From: Berberis thunbergii
Lineage: Eukaryota > Streptophyta > Magnoliopsida > Ranunculales > Berberidaceae
Assembly (NCBI GenBank): GCA_003290165.1
Contig: QNQO01000594.1
Location: 62,001 to 126,000 of the forward strand
Direction: 5' to 3'
Length of the DNA stretch: 64,000 bases
Under the pieces are notes generated by a model. That model made no database searches. It was not told the origin of the DNA and saw only the letters and a program-made list of their open reading frames with translations. Shown in pieces: positions 11,336-23,399 of this stretch (position 1 is the first letter of the stretch; the number at the start of each line of letters is the position of its first letter). A program made the position numbers and the translations under genes.

Positions 11336-12371
11336 TTGATGGTGACCACCAGATCACGCAACAATGGAGAACAAGAGTACACGCCAAACTCTCTGACTGG
11401 CGTTATACTGCCATTCTCAATGGTACTATTGACACACTGGGCAGTAGACTCACACCCCCACGCCAGCAATAGTAACGACGAACCCCAGGATAGATTTACT
11501 GCCATCTCAAATACAACAAATCGCCACAGCAGTGGAGGCTCTCATACAGCAGAAACCTCTTCTTGCCAATGGAAATCAGGAGCAGCATAAACATCCATAT
11601 TCGAATGATAACAAAGAAAATGCACATGAGAGTCAAGCCTTTGCTAGTTCTCATTGGACCAGAGGAGGCGGCGCAGCTAACGCGAAACTGACTTTTAGGG
11701 CAGTCCGACTCCCACAGCAGTGCCCCCTTCGTAAAGGGGCACACGACCCAGACGTGCTAAATTGTCTCTATGTTCCATCGTTCGTGGATCGTATCATCAA
11801 CGGGGAAAAGAAGTTCATGCCTCCAAAGTTTGATTTCTACGATGGGACCACATACCCATTCGACTACCTACGCCATTACCAAAATGTAATGACAATCAAA
11901 CAACAATTTGAGTCGGTGATGTGCAGAATTTTCACTACCAGCCTAAAGAATTCAGCACTAACATAGTTCCACAGCCTCCAGCCAAAGTCGATCGACTCAT
12001 TCGAGAGGCTGGCAAAAGAGTTCATGTCGCACTTTGTCGGGAGTCAGCGTCTCCGAAAAAGCCCACACAACATACTCTCTCTGAAGCAGAGATCCAATGA
12101 GACACTCAAAGAGTTTGTCACACGCTTCAACAATGAGCTGACGCTCATTGACGGCTGCAGCGATGACACAGTCGTAAAGACTTTTACCACGGGTCTAAAA
12201 GAGGGAAAACTTTATGACTTCCTCACTATGGAACCCCTTTTGGATATGACGGAACTCCTTAAGGGCGCCCAGAGGTACATCACCTTAGAAGAGATGAGAA
12301 CTGTGAAGAGGGAGCAGAAGTTGAGAATAAGCCCTTCGTTCTTAAGGACAAGAAGGAAAGAAGAAAGCTAG
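11336..12371 (+). pseudogene. Tat-like gag, copy 1
   Basis: The retrotransposon gag domain is recognisable across a frameshift and an in-frame stop. 11820-11966 gives PPKFDFYDGTTYPFDYLRHY. A TAG at 11965-11967 then replaces a Trp codon (TGG in copy 2), and 12024-12371 gives SIDSFERLAKEF, ILSLKQRSNETLKEFVTRFN and FTTGLKEGKLYDF. A zinc-knuckle-like YHKEGGQNTNDCKSLRYEIE follows at about 12590-12645. This is the typical gag core of Tat/Athila-group elements, here dead. Confidence 0.8.
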
Positions 12372-12783
12372 AGGATGAAGAAAGGAGCAAGCGAAAATGC
12401 AACGACAACATGTCGGACCCTGGCCGAGTCAGGTTAGAGAAAGCTTCCAACTACGTTGGATCCAGATCTATGACCCCTCTCAATTCTAGCCTATTGGACA
12501 TCCTGAATTCCATGAAAAATTGGAAAGATCTGAAGTGGCCCCTGAAGCAGCAACCTCTCCAAACGTGACAACAACAAGTATTGCTAATACCACAAGGAGG
12601 GTGGACAAAACACCAACGATTGCAAGAGTCTAAGGTATGAGATCGAGTATTGGATCTACTGGGGGAAAGCTAAAAGAATTTATGGGCTCTGAAAATCGTC
12701 CAGAACAACCCAGGGACAGGGGAGACAGTTAAGGAGATTGAGAAAGAGACTTCGGCATAATTTATGTCTTTCATGGAGTCGGA

Positions 12784-13320
12784 TTGGATGAAGACCAGTC
12801 AAACAGATCCTGCAAGCGGACTCTACTGGAGATGCAGACGCAACCCACAGATGAGGACAAACATGTTTATTACTCGAGGGTGCAAAGCCTCATCCCCACC
12901 TTAACCTTTACAGACAGGGACCTTGAAGGAGTCCGCGCACTGCACAATGACGCTCTCGTTATATCGGCCTCCATTGCAAGGTGGGAGGTGAAGAGGGCTC
13001 TGATGGATACGTGAAGCTCCCTCAACGTTCTATTCTACAACGCGTTCCGCAGTATGGACCTCAAGAAGGAGAGGTTGACATTCTCAGAGTACCCACTGAT
13101 CAGATTCTATAGTAAGAAATGCTTCCCGATCGAGAAGATAATGTTAGCTATAGTGGCAGGAGAGGCACAACTGAGAAATGTCATGTTCTTGGACTTCGTG
13201 GTAGTAGACGCACCGTCTACCTACAACTTTATCTTGGGAAGACCATGGCTCCACCAGATGGATGCATTAGTCTCCACCCTTTACCAGTATGTTAAGTACA
13301 ACACTAATCACTCAGAATGA
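12784..13320 (+). pseudogene. Tat-like retropepsin, copy 1
   Basis: 12784-13014 covers the protease N-terminal side (VRALHNDALVISASIA), where the usual catalytic DxGSS.N is degraded. 13054-13320 gives the C-terminal side, FLDFVVVDAPSTYNFILGRPWLHQM, characteristic of Ty3 protease. Stops between them and the missing RT downstream show it is a remnant. Confidence 0.75.
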
Positions 13321-13682
13321 ACAATACGTGGGTACCAACTAACGACATGAGTTGCCATTATGTTGCAATGAAGCAGATAGAATGTTCCCAGATCCAACTG
13401 GATCCCACAATGCAATCTGAACTAAAGCCAGACCCAGTGACTATGGACAAATCACTCCACTCACAAGGAGACGATATCCCAACAGTGGTGGCTCAATTCA
13501 GACACGGGGGACATACAAGCGGTACATGAGCAATCCATTTTTCAATCGAGCCGAGCAGAGAGATCAATGTAGATGGGAGTACAATCCCCTAACAATTCGT
13601 CGGTGCGAAAATAAACTTACACGCAAGGTTTACTCTTCAGTAACCTCAGCGACATCATCGAAGCTTGGTAGTTCGCTGAAGG

Positions 13683-14469
13683 TAGGGGTGGGCACGGGAC
13701 GGAATGGGACGAGATATACCCATCCCTATCGCATCCCGTTCATACGGGATCGGGATGGGACGGGATCAGCATGCTAATCTGGACATATCAACTAGAATAC
13801 ATTCTGAACATATCAAATCATAAAACAACTCAATACATTCTGCTGGAACAGTCACAAACTGCTAGAACATATTAAAACAACCCAATACAAATTTACAACA
13901 ACTGCTGGAACAGTCTTGAGCATAATCTATTGCTAGAAGTCTGCTGGAACATATTACAAGTTTAAAACAATTCAATACAAGTTTAAAACAAATGAGCTAA
14001 AAGTCTACTGGAACAATTTTGTTATTTGGAAAAGTTTTGTTAGAAGTTTGCTGGAACAGTTTTGTTATTTGTTCATTTGTTGGCTTAACTACCCTTTAGT
14101 AACCCTAAAAACCTAACTAAAGGAATGACCGAATGAGAGATCAGAGAGAGGAGAAGTATTACAAATTTACCATCAAAAGATTAATCTAGAGATATGTGTG
14201 AAAGAAAAATTGAGATGCTAAAAATGTTATATACATCAGTGAATTTGTATGAGCATCCACAATCCTAAAATAAATAAATAAATAAAAATATTAATAATTA
14301 ATATTAAAAAATTAGTTCGGGACGAGACGAGATTGGCGGGATTGAAAATCTTCATCCCATCACATCCCATTCTAGATCGGGACGGGACGAGATCGGCATG
14401 AAATTATTCAATTCCATTAAGACCCGAAAAAAATCGTGACGGGACGAGATCGGAATCGCGGGGGGGGGG
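13683..14469. mobile_element. hAT-type MITE, right end missing
   Basis: The left end TAGGGGTGGGCACGGGAC is intact and inserted in the GCTGAAGG that is uninterrupted in copy 2 (19861-19868). The interior matches the complete relative at 36869-37991 (GGGACGGGA repeats, the GAACATATTAAAACA-type core, and the closing GAAATTATTCAATTCCATTAAGACCCG part). It stops in a 13-base G run at 14459-14470, exactly where duplication copy 2 starts, without the expected GACCCCTA end. Confidence 0.75.
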
Positions 14470-15192
14470 GGTAAAGATATTTGAAAAATATATATAATTC
14501 AAATAATAATAATATATGTACTATATAATGTCAGCTCCCCTTAGGAATAGTACTCATGTGGATTTAGTCATTTACTTTGAAATAGTGGTCAGGGGCATTT
14601 TTGTCATTTTACTCTCTCAAATTCAAATTGTTTACCATAAAAAAAACTCGTCAAAATCTTAAATCTAAACAATTATAACACCAATTCACTATCATTTCCA
14701 GTTTTTCATTCTAAACTCTGTTATTTATCAAAAAAAAGTCAAAAGTTGTACAAAAGGGTGTTTATGTAATTTAAATAAACTTTTTATTAAACAATTTTAC
14801 TATTTTACTCTCCCGCATTTAAATTATTTACAATAAAATCAATCCCTATAAATATTAATTTATTACACATAAGTCTCTAATATAATTTATTTAAACCCTT
14901 CATTTATTTATAAATTATAAAGGCCCTTACATTTAACTTTTGTATTTTCTATTTTGCCCTCCACATTTCATGTTTTTACAATCAAATTCAGCCACTCTCA
15001 AACATTGACTATATATACATATGCATCTTAACATAGTTCATTTGAAGACCCTTATTTATTTATAAACTATACTTAGACCTTAAAATTATGTATAATTGTA
15101 TATTTAGAAATTAAATAATAATTTTTTTAATATTGCATTGATGTAATAAAATAAAATAAAACATTGAACATTCGTGCACGTAGAGTGCGTCA

Positions 15193-15747
15193 TAGGGGTG
15201 GGCAATGTCGGTTCGGTTCGATTTTGAGCCCCAAAACGATTAATTCGGTTTGTCCAAAACCGAAACCGAAACCGAAACCGAATTTTGTATTTGTAAACCG
15301 ATGAATTCGGTTGAACCGAATTTCGGATCGGTTCGGTTCGGTTGGACCGAAATTTCAGGCTCAAGCATTTGAAAGACTTTCATTAAAACATATCCAATTT
15401 TTTTACAGGTCCAATTTTTTTATAGACTCAATTTTTAGCCCAAAATTGAAAACTTTGAGAGAATGGGGTGATTTAGTGCAACAGAGTGTATTGCAATGCA
15501 TTTGTTGCACTAATCAAGTATTGACACCTACTTTTTATTTAGTTATTTATATATATTTAATTAATCGGTCGGTTCGGTTATAAATCGGTCGGTTCAAAAC
15601 CGCAAACCGATTTTGAACCGTTTATAATCGGTTCGGTTCGGTTTAAATTATTTTCTCTCTACTCATATTTCGGTTCGGTTACCGAACCAAATTTGAAAAT
15701 CGGTTCGGTCGGTTTACCGAATTTAAATCGGTTTTTGCCCACCCCTA
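15193..15747. mobile_element. hAT-type MITE with perfect 8-bp duplication
   Basis: 555 bp, starting TAGGGGTGGGCAATGTCGG and ending TTTTTGCCCACCCCTA. Both sides carry GTGCGTCA (15185-15192 and 15748-15755). The interior is GGTTCGGTT/AACCGAACC repeat. The duplicated block at 2877-2905 shows the site without the insertion. Confidence 0.95.
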
Positions 15748-15755
15748 GTGCGTCA

Positions 15756-16850
15756 ACACCCTAGTATTATTACTTATACCTAAGCCCCTAACATCATTTG
15801 TTTGAAGCCTTTAATTATTTGTAAATTATACATAGGCCCTTAAAATTATAAATAATTATTTTGTTTAGAATTTCAATAATAATTTTTACTTATTATTGAA
15901 AGGTTGTAATAAAATAAAAATACTGAAAATTCGCACACGTAGAGTGCGTCGACACCCAGTATTAATAATCAACTCAACCTACTTAAAAACCTCATTGCTT
16001 CCAACTCAACGTAGGTGGACATTGATCCAGTGCAATAAACAACTTGATTTTACAATACAATTTGCTCTATTTGATTGATTAATAATGATAGTTGACTTGG
16101 TTTTATAATACAATTCGTTTATTTGATTGCTCTGTTATTTTGAATAATCGCAGAGGAGTTATTCGAGTTAAGTTCGACTTTTTCTAGAGCAGTTCATAGT
16201 TTTGTTTACACAATACCAGGTACGATTATCGATTATGTGAATCCTAATTAAAGATCCCTTATTTCAAACCTAATTTTTCCTTTAATCTAAAGAAAAAAAT
16301 TCCCAACAATTTACAAAATCTCCAACAACAAATAGTTTCATTTTATTTACAAAATTTGGAAACAAAAGTATATATATATAGTTTACAAAAATTGGGGGTT
16401 TTGGCACTCAACAAAGGGATTAAAAAAACTCCCCACCCTTTATGTACAAAATCTCCAACAACAAATAGTTTCATTTTGGCGTTCAATTAAGGGATTAAAA
16501 TGAAGAAGAAAATCTGAAATCGTTTGGTATCTTTGAAGCCCCAGAAGTTACTATTTGATATTCTGACTTTCGGATAAAATCTTCCAAAATTTGAAGAGTA
16601 TCGGTCATTGACATCCGATGTGAGAACTATATTGCTTTCCATCCAAAGCTTATTTGAAAAACCCAATATGATCTCCTACTCAATAACCAACTTGATGCAC
16701 CATGGAATGATAATGGATGGGGGAGTGGTGGGTGGGGATATAAGCTATACAATCATGTTTCATGTTGCTTGAAATGATGTAAAGACTGCTATCTATGTTT
16801 TGAATCCTTGATTCTCATTAGTTAAATTTCAAATTTACTCATTTTCCACT
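15756..16850. other. Non-coding flank of the Tat-like element (copy 2)
   Basis: Contains the second Helitron-like tail (about 15931-15962) and the AT-rich flank matching 3108-4020. No gene seen. Confidence 0.5.
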
Positions 16851-17486
16851 TGATGAAACACCAAAACAGTCTCTCTTCCACACCGTACACGTGTGAATGG
16901 TAGGCCCAAGCATCATCCCAACACTGATTTGACCCAAGCGGTTCTAAGCCGGCACAACGCAGTCTGCCAGACGGACCCGAAATCATTACAACCTGCAAAG
17001 CCCACGCATTTCATAGTTATTCTCAATACCCATAAGCCCTGCTAAGGCAAGTATCTCGATAATCAGTTTCAGACAGGCAAGACAACAACACTTTGCTTCC
17101 AACCAAGAAAAAAATTTCATAGTATTTATCACACATGGAGACTTTTATCTACGAACTACTCTCAGAACGAGAATTATCTCATGCGTATCTAGGAACACAA
17201 GACTAACATGGAAACTTCCCTTCACAACACGACTCCTAATTAGAGAAGAATCTCCACGAAGATCTTTTTCCCTAAACTACGACATCAATGGCCATGAGGT
17301 TGGTAAGCTAATGTACGCTACAAATTTCATGTTTACAACATTACGCCTTCCTAAGATCATTGTTTGACTTTAGCATCGAAATGTCATCGGCACCACAATG
17401 GTGGTAGTGACTCACCCGTGTTTCTTGTGCAGGTCAACAGGTTTGCAGGTCAAGGTCAAAGCAGGGAGCAAAAATTGACAACATCA
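16851..17486 (+). repeat. 5' LTR, Tat-like copy 2
   Basis: 636 bp, matching the 3' LTR at 27440-28110 and the split LTR of copy 1. It includes the TGTTTGACTTTAGCATC and AGCAAAAATTGAC segments near its end. Confidence 0.85.
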
Positions 17487-17557
17487 GTTTGGCGTCATCC
17501 GTGGGGACGACAAAGTTCCTAACCTTTCACTAGCATTACCTCTCTTCATAATACAAA

Positions 17558-18662
17558 TTGATGATGACCACCAGATCACACAACAATGGAGAACAAAAGT
17601 ACACATCAAACGCTCAGACTGGCCTTATAACGCCACTCTTAGTGGTACCGGTGACACACTGGGCAACAGACTCACACCCCCACACCAGCAACAGTAACGA
17701 CGAACCCCAGGATAGATTTACTGTCGTCTCAAATATAGAAAATCACCACAGCAATGGAGGCACCCGCTAATGGAGATTAGGAGCAGCACAGGCATCCATC
17801 TCTGAAAGATAACAGAGAGCAAACACAGGAGAGTCAAGCCCCTACTAGTTCTCATTGGACCAGGGGAGGCAGCGCAGCTAACGCGGAACCGACTTTCAGG
17901 GCAGACAAGCTCGCCCTGCAAAACCCCATCCACAAAAGGGCACACGACCTAGACGTGCTAAATCGTCTCTGTGTTCCATTGTTCGTGGACCATATCATGA
18001 ACGAGGCTCTTCCAAATAAGTTCACGCCTCTAAAGCTTGACTTCTACGACGGGGCCATCGACCCATTCGATCACCTACGTTATTACCAGCACGTAATGAC
18101 ACTCAAAAAAGGATTTGAGTCGGTGATGTGCAAAATTTCCCTACCAGCCTAAATAAGTCAACACTAACATGGTTTCACAGCCTCCCTCCAAAGTCGATCG
18201 ACTCATTCGAGAGGCTGGCGAAAGAGTTCCTGACGCACTTTGTCGAGAGTCATCATTTTCGAAAAGGCTTACACAACATACTCTCTCTAAAACAAAGATC
18301 CAATGAGACATTCAAAGAGAATGTCACGTGCTTCAACGATGAGCTGACACTCCTTGATGGCTGCAACGACTTTTACTGCGGGTCTAAAAGAGGGAAAACT
18401 TTATGACTTCCTCACCTTGGAACCCCTTTTGGATATGACAAAACTCCTTAAGGGCGCCCAGAGGTACATCACCTTAGAAGAGATGAGAACTGTGAAGAGG
18501 GAAACAGAAGTCGAGAATAAGTCATCCGTTCGTAAGGACAACAAGGAAGGAAAAAGGCGAGAAGATGAAGAAAGGAGCAAGCAAAAGTGCAATGACAACA
18601 TTCGAACCCTGGCCGGGTCAGGTCAGAGAAAGCTTCCAACTACGTTGGATCCAGATCCATGA
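17558..18662 (+). pseudogene. Tat-like gag, copy 2
   Basis: Same gag as in copy 1 with different lesions. 17955-18152 encodes LKLDFYDGAIDPFDHLRYYQ up to a frameshift near 18145. 18128-18406 keeps the Trp lost in copy 1 (LTWFHSLPPKSIDSFERLAK) and ends in another frameshift near 18370 (DGCND, then FTAGLKEGKLYDF). The tail (18480-18620) is Lys/Glu-rich. The zinc-knuckle-like segment persists near 18770-18830. Confidence 0.8.
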
Positions 18663-18979
18663 CCCCCTTCAGTTCTAGCCTATTGAACATCCTGAATTTC
18701 ATGAAAAAAGTGGGAAGATCTGAAGTGGCCCCCGAAGCAGCGCGAAAACCCTTCCAAACATGACAACAACAAGTATTGCTAATACCACAAAGAAGGTGGA
18801 CAAAACACCAACAACTACAAGAGTCTAAGGTACGAGATCAAGTACTAGATCCGTCGGGGGGAAGCTAAAAGAATTCATGGGCTCTAAAAAGCATCCAGAA
18901 CAACCCAGAGACAGGGGGAGACAATCAAGGAGATCGAGAAGGAGACTCCGGCATAATCTATGTCTTTCATAGAGTCGGA

Positions 18980-19510
18980 TCAGATGAAGACTAGTTAAAC
19001 AAATCCCGCAAGCGAACTCTACTGGAGATGCAGCCTGTAGATGAGGACAAACGTGTTTATTACCCGAGGGTGCAAAACCTCATCCCCATCTTAACCTCTA
19101 CAGACAAGGACCTTGAAGGAGTCCGCACTTCACACAATGACCCTCTCGTTATATTGGTCTCCATTGCAAGGTGGGAGCTGAAGAGGGCCCTGGTGGATAC
19201 GTGAAGCTCCCTCAACGTTTTATTCTACAATGTGTTCCGCAATATGGACCTCAAGGAGGAGAGTTTGACATCCTCAGAGTACCCGCTGATCAAATTTAGC
19301 GGTGAGAAATGCTTCCCGATCAGGAAGATAGGTTAACTAGTAGGAGAGCCACAATTGAGGAAGGTCATGTTCTTGGACTTCATGGTAATAGACGCACCGT
19401 CTACCTACAACCTTATCCTGGGAAGACAATGGCGACACCAGATGGAGGCAGTAGTATCCACGCTTTACCAGTATGTTAAGTACACCACTAACCACTCGGA
19501 AGAAACAATA
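18980..19510 (+). pseudogene. Tat-like retropepsin, copy 2
   Basis: Collinear with 12784-13320 of copy 1. The MFLDFMVIDAPSTYNLILGRQW side is readable at about 19365-19430, with the conserved Pro of GRPW changed to Gln. Stops occur throughout. Sequence past 19868 does not resume a recognisable pol. Confidence 0.65.
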
Positions 19511-19868
19511 CATGGGGACTAACTAACGACATGAGGTTGCCACTATGCTGCATTAAAGCGGATAGAATGTTTCCAAATCTAACTGGACCCCACAATGCAA
19601 TCTGAACTAAAGCCAAACCCAATGACTGTGGACGGATCACTCCACTCACACGGAGACGAGATCCCAACAGCGGTGGCTCAATTCAGACACGGGGGACATT
19701 CAAGCGGTACATGAGCAATCCGCTTTTCAACCAAGCCGAGCAAATATATCAATGCAGACATAAGTACAATCCCCCAACAATCCGTCGGTGCGAAAATAAA
19801 CTCCCACGCTAGGTTTACTCTTCAATAACCTCAGTGACATCAGCGAAGCTTGGTAGTTCGCTGAAGGT

Positions 19869-21413
19869 ATCAACGATCCAGAAGGGCCCATGCGAATTCA
19901 CTTTAGGGCCGGATCGATCTCTCTCCGCCAACAATTAGTTTATTTTAGTTGTTTATTGTTTTTTCCATAGTCAATGTAGAGTTTTAGTTCTTATAAGCTT
20001 ATGTGATTTTGCAATCATTTAAGAAATAAAAAGAATTACTTAAACACACTCTATTGATTACTGGAAAAATGTAACAACGAGTGCCCTAAAGTGGATATAA
20101 AAAATTACATACTACAAGCATATGAATTCGATGCGACATAAAGTAAATACTCGCTTAAACAGTTCGACTCCAGAAGACAACAAATGTATCGAAAATAGAC
20201 TCAGCCCATCTCTGAAGGGATGTCCCAAAATCAAGGACATATATGCAAAAGGGGGCTGAAAGGATTAGAGCAACTGATCGTTAATTGCTCTGACAAATCA
20301 CCTCGAAAAAATGGAACGACAACCACAGTGTGGACCTTGCCACGAACTGTAAACATCTTCAACCCGACATCCATCCTTCCGATTGAGGTAGAAGAAGACA
20401 AACAAAGATGGGCGCAAACGGCAAGGAAGTTAAGGCCTCACAATGTTGCCAAGCGATGACACTTTTCCAGTGCGCGATACTCGGGCTGACTCAGAGATAT
20501 CGCCTCCGAAAGGAACGACGCATCTGCCAACACTTCGATCAACCTTGAGCTAGCCGTAGGGAGCATCTTTTGACATGCAGAGAGGCATAAGGTAACACAG
20601 AAGTGTTGGCGAATAAACGACAAACTCATCACTTGAATGGGACTCCGTACTTCTTCGAAATATGAGAAGAAATTACAAGATCTCAGCAAACCAAATTGGG
20701 TGCTCACCCAGAGTAGGTGAGCATGCATAACAGCAACCACGACTTATATGTGCAAATATTAGAACATTCGAAGACTTCAGCGTTGGAGATATCTTTTTAG
20801 GCTTTGAAAAACCTAAAACATGTTCCTTAAGTAAGAACATTACAGGAGGTATGTTATGCATAAGATAATGCCTACAACGATTAAGAAACACCATTATATA
20901 GACGTAGTGGTTCACCAAATGGACGCTTCAGCATTAACTGTCAGTATTGAATACCACATTCGTCCAATCAACAAGGTTGTACACAACCCCATTAATTGGA
21001 GGGAGTAAGTGATACCCAACCGTATCGTGATCTACGTAGTACACATGTTACCTCTACATTGTACACATATCATATTGATCTTACGATAAACCCTAGCTCT
21101 CACTCTATGGGCCCATGGACTCGACCCACTATTCAAGTAGTATTCTACCACTTGCCTGACACAAGCATTAGAAACCCTAGTCATTTTTTACAGGCGAATC
21201 ACACCTACACATCACCAGCTGATTTGAGGTAATCTTGTATCTTCAAAACTCGTCCGCATGATGCAATCTGCTTGCGAATGTAGGCTCGTACGACCGCAAC
21301 CAGTGGAGCCTCCACCTAGCTGGGCAAACTTAGTTAGTTTTGGCTGACACGACGGCTTCTGGCTCATCCTGATACCTAGTCTGCCTAGTGCAGATGTCGA
21401 TGGTTTAGGAAGT
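19869..21413. other. Retroelement interior without recognisable pol
   Basis: Between the protease remnant and the nested solo LTR. Short readings (for example 20220-20459 plus and 20740-20438 minus) match no family I recognise. The large deletion of RT, RNase H and integrase falls here. Confidence 0.5.
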
Positions 21414-21418
21414 GGGAG

Positions 21419-23256
21419 TGATTACGCCCAAACAGTACACGCGGTCAATTGCAGTAAAGAATGGGGTGTCGATCCCACGAGGAAAAATGATCTACAAAAT
21501 AAGGTTAAGGAAGACAAACTATGTGAAACTAAAGTTAATTAATTCTAACAAATTTAAAATACGAAATTGAATTTAATTTAATGAAAATTAAGTTTGGAAA
21601 AATCACAAGGTTCCAAGAATCCCTCCTAGACTTCACGCGCCAACTAGTATTGATTCGCTATGATGACTCAACTACGTGTTTCACATCCCAAACGACGTAA
21701 TCGGAAAAATAATCTTTTAATCATTAATAGAACCTAATGTAAATGAATTTTAGATTTCACTTCTTCTAAGAAAATACAAAGGTCTGTCATATGTGATATC
21801 CTAAACTTACGATATATCCGAAGACAATACCATAATAAATGACGATCACATATAACTAACCTACCGGAATCAATTAATTCTTAAACATTCCACACATAAG
21901 AAAAGCGTGACTAAGCTTATATGGAGAAGAAAAGATACTCACCGGAATAAAAATAATCTACAAAGAAATCTATGAAATCCTTGTCACTAGAACAACATAA
22001 ATTTCTATATTAAATAAAAGTGAGGATCATTAAACATCATTATTCATCGTGAAAACTTAAAGCGAATCAAATGCTAATTTAGTGCGTTACATCTAGGAGT
22101 TCACCTATTCACCTTGCATGGGTTTTAGTGACTCATGGTGGTGGTGGTCACAGCATCAGTGGAGGTGGACGTCATCTCTGCACGGATGCGAATCCCGAGG
22201 TAAAGGACTGAAATTGCACTGTGGTGGCTCTTACAAGTTCTTGGGGTGTCAATAGCCAAACTATTTTTCAGTTTTGAAAAACAGTTTCTCCCGCCCGAAT
22301 CCGTGCGTCTCTGGTTCGGCCTTCGTCTCCAGTACACTGTCCCCTGCTCCGCCGCTTCTGCTTCGCTCCTCGCGAGTGTTTTCTCCTCTCGACCGGCTCC
22401 TGTACCTGCAAGAACAGAGAGAGAGAGTGAGGAACAACGAGAGGTGGAAGTGAAACAGGGAGTGCCTCCCTGTCGCGTGCTCTGTTCACAGCGGTGATGG
22501 TGGTGGTTGCGTGGTCTGTTTCGGCGGTGGTCGAGAGAGAGAGAAAGAAGTGTAGGAGGGAGAGACCGTGGAGAAGAGAGAAAGCGGAACGAGGGCGAGG
22601 AATAGGGAGTGAAACAGGGAGGTGCTCTGTTTCATGGTGGTGTTGTGCGCTCGGTGGTGGTAGTGGTGCTCGGGTGACGGTGGCTATGAGAGAGAGAGAG
22701 AGATGGTGGTGGCGGCTGTGTTCTGGACAGAGAGGATGGTGGTCTGTTTTGGTGGCGAGGTGAGGTTTATAGCATGAAACAGGGGCGTGACACGGTGGTT
22801 AGTGATAGTGGTGAGATGGTTGTTGGTTAGTGGCGAGAGATCTCTGTCTCTGCCCCGGTGGAGGTGGTGATGGTGGCTGGAAAAGAGAGAGGAAGAAAAA
22901 ACGTGGAAGAGGCATCCCAAGAGAAGGGAAGAGAGAAACCTAAATAGGGTTCCCCTATTTCCTTGTTAGGCTGGGCTTAGGTTTCTAGCTTTCTGGGCTT
23001 GGGCTTGGGCTTGATTAGATTAAGTGGTTCTAGGCTTACTTGGGCTAGGTTTAGAGATGTGAACCACTATTTTGTACCACCGCTAGAATCAACAAATTAA
23101 TCATCTCCTCAAATTGTCGCCTTAATGCGATTTTGTCGTTCACGCGCAAATTCCTACAAAAACATGAAAATGAAATAATTACAATAAAATATATTAATTT
23201 AAGCACTAACATATATAAATTAAGGGATATATTTTGTAATAATTACGTGTATATCA
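21419..23256 (-). mobile_element. Solo LTR of an Athila-like element
   Basis: 1838 bp starting TGATATACACGTAATTATT on the minus strand and ending in CA. It is flanked by a perfect 5-bp duplication GGGAG (21414-21418 and 23257-23261). The first about 170 bases match the LTRs at 46412 and 60096. The CTCGTGGGATCGAC segment near the end and the GAAACAGGG palindromic motifs (for example 22611-22633) are shared too. Only one LTR and no internal region remain, the usual product of LTR-LTR recombination. The GA/CT-rich open frames inside (22246-22920) are low-complexity, not genes. Confidence 0.9.
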
Positions 23257-23399
23257 GGGAGTCTAGCCAGCGCTATCACGCTTGGTAACGACTCGCTAGG
23301 GACTATTGCCTCCTTCGTGGACAACGGTCACCGAACCCGATCAAATAAACCTAGCTGGTAATGATTGGCAACGACAATTTTTTTTATCAAAGCCCAGAT

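Larger units (their letters stand above)
702..13682. repeat. Segmental duplication, copy 1 (interrupted)
   Basis: After removing younger insertions (a MITE at 964-1335, a segment at about 1592-2706, a retrotransposon at 4232-10797) this block is collinear with 14470-19868. Both contain the same flank, the same pair of about 200-bp units ending near GTCGACACCC, the same Tat-like 5' LTR, and the same gag and protease remnant, ending at the same GCTGAAGG. Net length is about 4.9 kb against about 4.8 kb in copy 2. Inference: a tandem duplication rather than two independent insertions, because more than 2 kb upstream of the LTR is shared as well. Confidence 0.75.
4021..13682 (+). mobile_element. 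Tat-like LTR retrotransposon, copy 1, 5' part only
   Basis: The 5' LTR is split: 4021-4231 and 10798-11264 join into the same LTR seen whole at 16851-17486. After the LTR comes a TTTG..GT.CTTGGGGA stretch, matching the TTTGGCG...GTGGGGA primer-binding context of copy 2. Next are gag and protease remnants, and the element then stops at a MITE (13683). No pol or 3' LTR remains in this copy. Confidence 0.75.
14470..19868. repeat. Segmental duplication, copy 2
   Basis: Collinear with 702-13682 once the younger insertions of each are removed. It preserves the uninterrupted sites for the chromovirus (17040), for the eIF3g-carrying segment (near 15000), and for the MITE at 13683 (19868). Its own private insertion is the MITE at 15193-15747. 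Confidence 0.75.

Noticed and set aside
22246..22920. Overlapping open frames on both strands rich in Arg, Ser or Leu
   Set aside because: Low-complexity GA/CT tracts inside the solo LTR; no domain, start context or conservation with the other LTR copies.
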